Part shown: one piece after another, positions 58,484 through 64,000 of the stretch | How positions within the stretch are numbered: position 1 is the stretch's first letter | Layout: each line of letters begins with the position of its first letter | Source: JAJFUE01 sp039683515 | GTDB lineage: Bacteria; Sumerlaeota; Sumerlaeia; MVZB01 | Direction of reading: 5' to 3' | NCBI GenBank assembly: GCA_039683515.1 | Contig: JBDKRG010000049.1 | Coordinates: 1-64,000 of the forward strand | DNA length: 64,000 bases | Notes under the pieces: model-generated | What the model saw: the letters and a program-made list of their open reading frames with translations, nothing else | The model's database searches: none | What the model was told of the DNA's origin: nothing | Program-made: the position numbers and the translations under genes

Positions 58484-58873
58484 ATGAAAAACTGGCTGTT
58501 CCCCTGTCTCAAGCTGGCCGCCCTTGTTTTCATCGCCGGGCAGCTTTGCGCCTGCGCGTTGGGCGAGAAGGAAAATCGGCGGCTGCTCAACAAGCTCGAC
58601 GAGAGTTTCCAGCCCAAATCGACCGCCGCGCGCGTGAGCTGCGCGCCGCTGACGGTCGTCGGCGGCAACGTGGCGCTCGCGATCGACGGGGTGGTGATCA
58701 ACCCGGTCGCGGTCGTCCCCAAGGCGTGGGACGACACCTATGAGCTGTATTGGAAGCCGCGCGAGGCGGACATCCTGCGCAAGTCGCTGATGTTCCCGAT
58801 CATCACCGTGCTGACGCCGCCGACGTTCGTCGGCGACTGGGCGCTGCGCGCAGTCTTTATCGGCAATGACTAA
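58484..58873 (+). CDS. Lipoprotein sharing a domain with the next gene
   Basis: A 129-residue protein with a lipoprotein signal (LAALVFIAGQLCAC). The mature part contains VGGNVALAIDGVVINPVAVV and TPPTFVGDWALRAVF. It shares that spaced pattern (DxxxIxPxxV, a W-rich middle, TPxxFxGDWxxRxxF) with the next lipoprotein. GGAGG precedes the ATG. The family is unknown; an envelope partner pair is the natural reading. Confidence 0.78.
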   Translation: MKNWLFPCLKLAALVFIAGQLCACALGEKENRRLLNKLDESFQPKSTAARVSCAPLTVVGGNVALAIDGVVINPVAVVPKAWDDTYELYWKPREADILRKSLMFPIITVLTPPTFVGDWALRAVFIGND

Positions 58874-58883
58874 GGAGACGATC

Positions 58884-59846
58884 ATGAACCGCAAAACTTT
58901 ATCCTTCGCGCTGATTGCCTCCGTGATGCTCCTTCAGGGGTGCGCCATCCTGAACCGCGACAACACCATCGCGCTCAACTGGGTGGAGGCGAACCTTGTC
59001 CCCGACAGCCAGCCGGCGCGCGGCATCGCCATGCCGTTCGTGTTCACGGTCGGGGTCGCGGCCGTCAGCGCCGACGCATTCATCATCCACCCGGCCACGG
59101 TGATCGACGATGCGGCCGAGGACACGAAAGATTGTTTGTGGGAAGACTTCGATTGGGACAAGGAATACGTCACCGAGTGCGCCAGCCTGCCGTGGCGCGC
59201 CGCGTTCACGCCGATCATGTTCGCCGGCGACTGGCTCGGCCGCTCGATGTTCGACATCACCGAGTCGGCCGAGAAGGCCCGGCAGCAGCTCCCCAAGGAC
59301 GTGGACCTGTCGCGGTTCCAGGCGACGATCGACGAGGGCCGGGTCGAGCAGGGCCTCAAGGACCTTGAAAAATTCGAGGACGAGCATCGCTCCGCCGTCA
59401 ATGAGGACCCGACGCTTAGGGCCCGGATCAGCCTGATCCGGCTCAAGGCGTGCGCGCGCGACGATTACCACCCGTCGATCCCGACGGGGTTCGGCTTCAT
59501 GGCATTCCATATCAACCGCGAAGGGGTCGACCCGGCGGTCATGGCGCAGATCGACCAGGAGCTTAACCGGATGGAAGCCTCGCAGGACCCGGCCAAGCGC
59601 TGGATCGCGTATTCGGTCGGGTTTGGCGGCGACGCCGTGCTCGCGACGTTCCAGCGCGCCATGAAGGACCCCGATCCGGTCGTCCGTTACCTGGCGGTGC
59701 AGCGTGTCGGGCTCTCGCACTCGAAGGACGAGCCGATCCGCAACGCGCTCGGCGCGGTGGCGACGTCGGACGCCGAGCCGATGGTGCGCGAGTGCGCCCG
59801 GGGCGTCCTGAACGACGATGACAGCTTCATGCGCCTGCTTCAATGA
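58884..59846 (+). CDS. Lipoprotein with paralogous N-terminal domain and HEAT-like C-terminus
   Basis: A 320-residue protein with a lipoprotein signal (IASVMLLQGC). Its N-terminal domain matches the preceding gene in order: TVGVAAVSADAFIIHPATVI, DTKDCLWEDFDWD and TPIMFAGDWLGRSMFD. The C-terminal ~100 residues have HEAT-like helices (DAVLATFQRAMKDPDPVVRY, EPMVRECARGVLND). AGGAGA precedes the ATG, 10 nt after the previous stop, so the two form an operon. The function is unknown; HEAT-like repeats suggest a protein-binding role. Confidence 0.78.
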   Translation: MNRKTLSFALIASVMLLQGCAILNRDNTIALNWVEANLVPDSQPARGIAMPFVFTVGVAAVSADAFIIHPATVIDDAAEDTKDCLWEDFDWDKEYVTECASLPWRAAFTPIMFAGDWLGRSMFDITESAEKARQQLPKDVDLSRFQATIDEGRVEQGLKDLEKFEDEHRSAVNEDPTLRARISLIRLKACARDDYHPSIPTGFGFMAFHINREGVDPAVMAQIDQELNRMEASQDPAKRWIAYSVGFGGDAVLATFQRAMKDPDPVVRYLAVQRVGLSHSKDEPIRNALGAVATSDAEPMVRECARGVLNDDDSFMRLLQ

Positions 59847-59850
59847 AGTC

Positions 59851-59928
59851 TCACGGCGCCGGCTCCTGGGTTGTTGCAATACCCCTCCCATCCTGCAACA
59901 ATCCGAACCAGAGGAGCCGGCGCCGTGA
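59851..59928. repeat. Nested palindromic element A
   Basis: The outer arms TCACGGCGCCGGCTCCT (59851-59867) and their exact complement (59912-59928) enclose an inner stem TTGTTGCA/TGCAACAA. The same plan, with diverged sequence (CTCCTTGGTTGC...GACAATCC...GAGGAG), recurs at 60712-60772. Both fill the gap before a gene start. Confidence 0.65.
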
Positions 59929-59954
59929 CTTGATTTTGCGGCGCGTTATTGCAC

Positions 59955-60659
59955 ATGGGCGAGATTCGCGAGAAATTCCGCCGGGAACTCGAGCTCGAAC
60001 GCAAACGGTTCATCGGCGCGGCCGAGGGGGGCTCGGGCGAGCGGTTCACCAGCGAGCGCGGATCGGTCATCGAATTTTTCCCCCGGCCAGCCCCGGACCC
60101 GGTCAAAAAAGAATCCGAATCGGAAATGAAAAAAGTCGGATTTGCGTTCGCCGGCTCGCTGCTTTTGTTGATGGGGATCCTTGTTCTGCTTCCCAAAGTA
60201 TGGCCGACGGTCGAAACGAACGATATCGTTGCCATGGTTGTTTGCATGCCATTGTTGATGGCGGCGTTCTTTGTTCCGTTTGGGTATCTGGTCTTTATCT
60301 TGGAAAAAGGGAAGATGCGGATCAAGGAGCGCTACCTGCGCCGCAGCGGCGCGGTGATAAGGCCGGAGGACGACTCATCGGTTCTGATGTTTCAGGAAAT
60401 ATGCGAGGCATCAAAGCAGCCGGCGACCGAGTCAGGGGTGACCGCCGTGAAGCCGCAGTGGCTGTGCATCGAGGCGGGCACGTTCCGCGCGCGATTGCAC
60501 ACCGACGACCTCGAGCTCGAACTGGTCCCCGGCCGGGTGATCTTTCAGCGGGCTCTCGTCGTTCACGCGCGCTTCGGCAAAAACACGTGGTCCATGAAGA
60601 TCCTGCACCCCAAGGGCCGGCAGCTTCTCAAGAAAATCCAGGCGGCCATTGAGGGGTGA
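59955..60659 (+). CDS. Hypothetical membrane protein
   Basis: 234 residues, not recognised. A charged N-terminus (KFRRELELERKRF) precedes two membrane helices, FAGSLLLLMGILVLL near 65-80 and VAMVVCMPLLMAAFFVPFGY near 92-112. A soluble C-terminal domain (~125-234) includes VIFQRALVVHARFGKNTWSM. It follows the nested palindromic element at 59851. No neighbour ties it to a pathway. Confidence 0.6.
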   Translation: MGEIREKFRRELELERKRFIGAAEGGSGERFTSERGSVIEFFPRPAPDPVKKESESEMKKVGFAFAGSLLLLMGILVLLPKVWPTVETNDIVAMVVCMPLLMAAFFVPFGYLVFILEKGKMRIKERYLRRSGAVIRPEDDSSVLMFQEICEASKQPATESGVTAVKPQWLCIEAGTFRARLHTDDLELELVPGRVIFQRALVVHARFGKNTWSMKILHPKGRQLLKKIQAAIEG

Positions 60660-60711
60660 GGGTTTTTGAACTTGATGCGCATGCGTTCATGCGTGCCGCT
60701 TCGGGCCGAAT

Positions 60712-60772
60712 CGGCCTCCTTGGTTGCAAATGGCTTCTCGCTTTGCGACAATCCGGCCTTTGAGGAGCCGGA
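60712..60772. repeat. Nested palindromic element B
   Basis: CGGCCTCCTTGGTTGCAAA at the left and TTTGCGACAATCCGGCC then TTTGAGGAGCCGG at the right pair with interruptions. The plan is the same as element A (59851): CTCCT/GAGGAG outside and GTTGC/GCGAC inside. It lies right before the GTG start of the polyprenyl synthase gene. Confidence 0.6.
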
Positions 60773-60775
60773 AAC

Positions 60776-61822
60776 GTGAGCCAAGCACAGGACAGCCATC
60801 AGGAACTCAAGCAGCGGATCGACCATCTGGCCTCGGCGTTCGAGGACGAGCTGCGCCGCTACGTCGCCGCCGCCGGGGGCAAGGATCCCGTCGACAACCT
60901 CCACGAGGCGATGACGTTCGCGCTCGGGACCGACATCGAAAATCCGGCGCTGCGCGGCAAGCGGATCCGGCCGGTTCTGTGCTTATTGACGGCCGAGGCG
61001 CTCGGCGCGCCGCTCGAGGCCGCCATGCCGTTCGCGCTGTCGATCGAGCTCATGCACAACTTCGCGCTCGTCCACGACGACATGGAGGACGGCGACATCA
61101 TGCGTCGCGGCCGCGACGCCGCGTGGGTCAAATACGGCCCGGCGCACGCGATCAACATCGGCGACTACCTGCTCGTCCACACCATGCGCGCGCTGACGGA
61201 CTGGGGCCCGGCGTCGATGTCGACGCAGGTCCGGTTCGAGCTCCTCAAGCTCATCGGCTCGGCGCTCGACCACACGCACATCGGCCAGGCGCTCGACATG
61301 AACGCCCGCCAGTCGCGCTCGATCACGATCGAGCAGTATTTGCGGATCGTGCGCGAGAAGACGGGCTACTACCTCGCCGCGCCGATCCAGGGCGGGGCGA
61401 TCGTCGCCGGCGCGGACGACGCCGTGCTCGACAGCATCGCGCAGATGGCGCAGTTCCTCGGGCCGATGTTCCAGATCATCGACGACATCATCGACCTGAC
61501 CCAGGGCAAGGGGCGCGAGGCGATCGGCTCGGACATCCGCGAGGGGAAGCGCTCGTACCTGGTCGCGTGCACGGCCGAGCGGTGCGCGCCGGAGGAGGCC
61601 GCGCGGCTGTTCGACATCCTCGACACGCCGCGCGCCGAGACCACCCCCGAGATGATCGACGAGGTCATCGCGCTGTTCGAGACCTACAGCTCGATCGAAG
61701 CCGGGCGGATCTACTGCAACGCCCTTTACGACGAGTCGCGCCAGATCGTGGCGACGCTGCCCAAGCCGCTCGCCGCCCCGCTCGGCGAGCTGTTCGAAAT
61801 GCTCGTCAAGAGAAGCCACTGA
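60776..61822 (+). CDS. Polyprenyl (farnesyl/geranylgeranyl) diphosphate synthase
   Basis: A 348-residue trans-prenyltransferase. The first Asp-rich motif VHDDMEDGD and the second IIDDIIDLTQG are intact, along with LRGKRIRPVLCLLTAEALG and IGDYLLVHTM. It condenses IPP with allylic diphosphates and feeds long-chain polyprenyl and possibly quinone biosynthesis. The start is GTG at 60776, abutting a palindromic element. Product chain length cannot be set from sequence. With uppP it supports lipid-carrier supply. Confidence 0.93.
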   Translation: MSQAQDSHQELKQRIDHLASAFEDELRRYVAAAGGKDPVDNLHEAMTFALGTDIENPALRGKRIRPVLCLLTAEALGAPLEAAMPFALSIELMHNFALVHDDMEDGDIMRRGRDAAWVKYGPAHAINIGDYLLVHTMRALTDWGPASMSTQVRFELLKLIGSALDHTHIGQALDMNARQSRSITIEQYLRIVREKTGYYLAAPIQGGAIVAGADDAVLDSIAQMAQFLGPMFQIIDDIIDLTQGKGREAIGSDIREGKRSYLVACTAERCAPEEAARLFDILDTPRAETTPEMIDEVIALFETYSSIEAGRIYCNALYDESRQIVATLPKPLAAPLGELFEMLVKRSH

Positions 61823-61892
61823 AATAAAATCCGAAATCCTAGGGAATTGGGAGTAGGGGAAAGCACGTATCTTTCCCGGGCATCCCACATTC

Positions 61893-61927
61893 ATTCTTAA
61901 TATTTCATATATATGTTAAAATTCATG
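61893..61927 (+). promoter_or_regulatory. Conserved promoter/leader, copy 1
   Basis: ATTCTTAATA (61893-61902) and TGTTAAAATTCATG (61914-61927) lie before a 5' leader with CCGGCCGAAGTTCCTGTCGA. The same blocks recur before the last gene of the window (62585-62594, 62604-62617). The 19-21 nt spacing looks promoter-like. Confidence 0.5.
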
Positions 61928-61980
61928 TGGGGCCGGGGGTGGATGTCCGGCCGAAGTTCCTGTCGAAAGGAGCGCATGCG

Positions 61981-62463
61981 ATGAAATTCAAAACTCCCGC
62001 AGAAATGTGGATTGTATTCGTGTTCGTTTTGTGGCTGGTGCCGATGGCCGCGCGCGCCCAGGGCGGCACAACCTTCGAAAACTCCCATGGCCAGGTTCCC
62101 CCGGATACGATCGTGATGATCGAGCCTTACTACGAAATCCTGGGGTATGTCGGGCCTATCCACGACTACACCGGGCTCATTGTCGACCGCGATCGCCTGC
62201 CGTGGGCGCCGCCGTTGACGGAGTTACAACGAAGCATCGACATTCCAAGGACTTCACCGAACGATCGGCGCGGGATTGCGTACCGGACGTTCCGTGGCGA
62301 GCCCCCCGGGACCGATCTTACGATTGCTCCACGCGAGTGGACACGGGTGGAGATGGAAACCCAATACCGCGAGCAGTGGGAATATGAACGTCAATTCCAG
62401 CCAATATATGGCCTGGTGACGCCAATCCGGCCCGGCGACGCGACCGCGCCGCCGTTGAAATAG
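61981..62463 (+). CDS. Secreted hypothetical protein
   Basis: A 160-residue protein with a clear signal peptide (MWIVFVFVLWLVPMAARA region). The mature part (YEILGYVGPIHDYTGLIVDR and WERQ-like aromatic stretches) shows no known domain. AAAGGAG precedes the ATG. It shares its promoter and leader blocks with the DUF6600-like gene next to it, so they may respond to the same regulator. Confidence 0.65.
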   Translation: MKFKTPAEMWIVFVFVLWLVPMAARAQGGTTFENSHGQVPPDTIVMIEPYYEILGYVGPIHDYTGLIVDRDRLPWAPPLTELQRSIDIPRTSPNDRRGIAYRTFRGEPPGTDLTIAPREWTRVEMETQYREQWEYERQFQPIYGLVTPIRPGDATAPPLK

Positions 62464-62584
62464 ATGAAAGGCCGGCTCGAGCAGCCGGTCGTGAGTCACA
62501 GCAGACCTTTGGAATCGCATTGGCCCTCTGGTGGCGACGGGCTCGCGATTGCCGCCGGGGGGTTTCTCGCAAAAACTTACTTTA

Positions 62585-62617
62585 ATTCTTAATACGCGCC
62601 ACGTGTTAAAATTTATG
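62585..62617 (+). promoter_or_regulatory. Conserved promoter/leader, copy 2
   Basis: ATTCTTAATA (62585-62594) and TGTTAAAATTTATG (62604-62617), followed by TTCCGGCCGATGTCCC and GAGGAGCG before the start at 62674. It is nearly the same as copy 1 at 61893. Confidence 0.5.
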
Positions 62618-62673
62618 AAGCGCCAGGCATAGTCTTCCGGCCGATGTCCCTTCAATGAGGAGCGACAAGCATC

Positions 62674-64000
62674 ATGAGATACGATGTTGCCAAAAAAATT
62701 CAAAACCAATGGAAGGTTTTGCTGTTCGTCATGGGAGTGATGCTGGCCTCGACCGGGGCGCGCGCCCAGGACGTGAGCTTCGATTTCTTCTATGACCAGC
62801 TTTCACCGTTTGGGGACTGGGTCAGCGACCCGTATTACGGCGACGTCTGGACGCCGCGCGACATTGATTACAACTGGCGGCCATTCAGTGATGGGACCTG
62901 GGTCTACACGGACGACAACGGGTGGATGTGGACCTCGTCGACGCCGTGGGGATGGCTGACGTTCCATTACGGGCGATGGTTCTATGATTACGATCTCGAA
63001 CGCTACATGTGGATCCCGGGGATGCAGTGGGCCCCCGCGTGGGTGACGTGGCGCTACGCCGCCGACTACGTCGGCTGGGCGCCGATGCCGACCTGGGTCG
63101 TCCACGGCGCGGGCGGGCTTCGTTGGGACTGGGACCGCTACTTCCACGAATGCGATCTGTATTACCGCTATCACGATCGGGACGATGCGTATGACCGCTA
63201 TCGCGGAATGCGGAACGATTACTTCCGCGACCGCCGCGGGTTCATTGCGGTCAACGGGGACGACGTTCGCGACTGGGACCGGCTCGACAGGCGGGTGAGG
63301 GCCAGTTCGTGGGTGTTCGTGCCGACGGGCGCGTTCGGGATGCCGACGATCCGCGACCAGATCATTCCGATCGACCGCAACCCCGACATCCTGATCCGCA
63401 CGCGCAATGCCTCGCGTTACGAGGTCCGCTCGGGCCGGATCTTCAACTACGGGCCGGATATCACGGTCATCCAGCAGCGTGTCGGCCGCCCGATCCGCCA
63501 CTACAAGGTCGAGGACCGGCCGCATCACGGCGAGCGCGATTTCGGCGGCATTTCCGGCGACCGCGTGCAGGTGTACCGGCCCCGGATTCAGAGAGCCGAG
63601 TTCACCCCTGATTACAAGCAGAAGATCAAGAGCTCGGGTTCGCGCGAGCGCATTCAGCAGGCCGCCAAGTCGCGGCCGGGTCGCGAGCGCGAAGTGAATC
63701 GGCAGCGTGACATCGAACGCAAGCGCCAGCAGGGATTCACGGAGAAACCGGCCGGGGCGCCCGAGCAGCGCCAGCGCGAAGACCAGCAGAAAACGCGGGA
63801 TTTACAGCAGCAACAGCGGCGGGATCGCGAGCGCGAGAGTGAGCGTGAACAGGGCGTTACGCCCGCGCGCCCGCGAGCCACGCCACCGAGCGATCGTGGG
63901 GCGGTTGAACGTGGCCGTGGCGAAGAGAGCCGCCCGGCCGCGCCGCCATCAGACCGCGGGGCCGTCGAGCGGTCGCGCGAGCCGCGCCCGCGAGCCACGC
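62674..64000 (+). CDS. DUF6600-like secreted protein (partial, runs off the window)
   Basis: At least 442 residues, cut by the window edge. A signal peptide (~1-30) leads to aromatic-rich blocks typical of DUF6600: DQLSPFGDWVSDPYYGDVWT, DGTWVYTDDNGWMWTS, WGWLTFHYGRWFYD and ADYVGWAPMPTW (~35-150). A basic, Arg/Gln-rich low-complexity tail follows (~330 onward: QRQREDQQKTRDLQQQQR). GAGGAG precedes the ATG. The family is exported and of unknown function, possibly cell-surface or stress related. The tail is long and repetitive, and its end is not seen. Confidence 0.88.
   Translation, partial: MRYDVAKKIQNQWKVLLFVMGVMLASTGARAQDVSFDFFYDQLSPFGDWVSDPYYGDVWTPRDIDYNWRPFSDGTWVYTDDNGWMWTSSTPWGWLTFHYGRWFYDYDLERYMWIPGMQWAPAWVTWRYAADYVGWAPMPTWVVHGAGGLRWDWDRYFHECDLYYRYHDRDDAYDRYRGMRNDYFRDRRGFIAVNGDDVRDWDRLDRRVRASSWVFVPTGAFGMPTIRDQIIPIDRNPDILIRTRNASRYEVRSGRIFNYGPDITVIQQRVGRPIRHYKVEDRPHHGERDFGGISGDRVQVYRPRIQRAEFTPDYKQKIKSSGSRERIQQAAKSRPGREREVNRQRDIERKRQQGFTEKPAGAPEQRQREDQQKTRDLQQQQRRDRERESEREQGVTPARPRATPPSDRGAVERGRGEESRPAAPPSDRGAVERSREPRPRAT

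Overview
The window is 64 kb of high-GC DNA from a diderm (Gram-negative-type) bacterium. Evidence for two membranes is a TonB/ExbB/ExbD energy-transduction set, many lipoprotein signal peptides, SPOR domains, a Tat system and a PBP1C/alpha-2-macroglobulin pair. The mix of System II cytochrome c biogenesis, GH20 hexosaminidase, DUF6600-type protein and dense intergenic palindromic repeats suggests an uncultured candidate-phylum lineage (Sumerlaeota- or Hydrogenedentota-like). That placement is a guess from gene style and cannot be proven here.

Layout. 0.1-1.8 kb: PiT phosphate transporter with its DUF47/PhoU-like partner. 2.2-3.8 kb: GH20 lipoprotein, then tRNA-Gly(GCC) and a small ferredoxin. 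4.5-9.3 kb: three toxin-antitoxin loci (RHH/VapC, AbrB-type with a decayed PIN toxin, HicAB), a glycosyltransferase and an unusual SUKH-TM-SGNH hydrolase. 9.3-15.6 kb (minus strand): tonB-exbD-exbB, parB-parA with a parS-like site, a TPR lipoprotein, tatC and tatA. 15.8-22 kb: ROK kinase, fused ResB-CcsA, RluD-type pseudouridine synthase, HU/IHF protein. 22-30.4 kb: pbpC and a 1907-residue alpha-2-macroglobulin. 30.4-31.2 kb: a gene-free, AT-rich stretch packed with DnaA boxes, the best candidate for the chromosome origin. 31.3-48.9 kb, all on the plus strand: an envelope-glycan region with an ABC-2 polysaccharide exporter (permease plus Wzt-like ATPase), at least five glycosyltransferases, polytopic membrane proteins, an orphan DNA methyltransferase and hpt. 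49-54.7 kb: endonuclease V overlapping a giant SPOR/TM/beta-sandwich protein, and a STAS-GAF-degenerate-kinase protein. 55-62.5 kb: a frameshifted gene, purB, uppP, paired lipoproteins and a polyprenyl diphosphate synthase. 62.7 kb to the end: a DUF6600-like secreted protein that runs off the window.

Working together: uppP, the polyprenyl synthase, the glycosyltransferases, the ABC exporter and pbpC all serve lipid-carrier-linked envelope synthesis. Tat, TonB/Exb and lipoproteins serve transport across the two membranes.

The most striking non-genic signal is the load of short palindromic repeats. Several families sit between genes and form terminators or gene ends. One family, with a core near GCCGATCGGGAGATCGGC, appears inside the reading frames of three unrelated proteins: twice in the macroglobulin, once in ResB-CcsA, and once, on the opposite strand, in endonuclease V.
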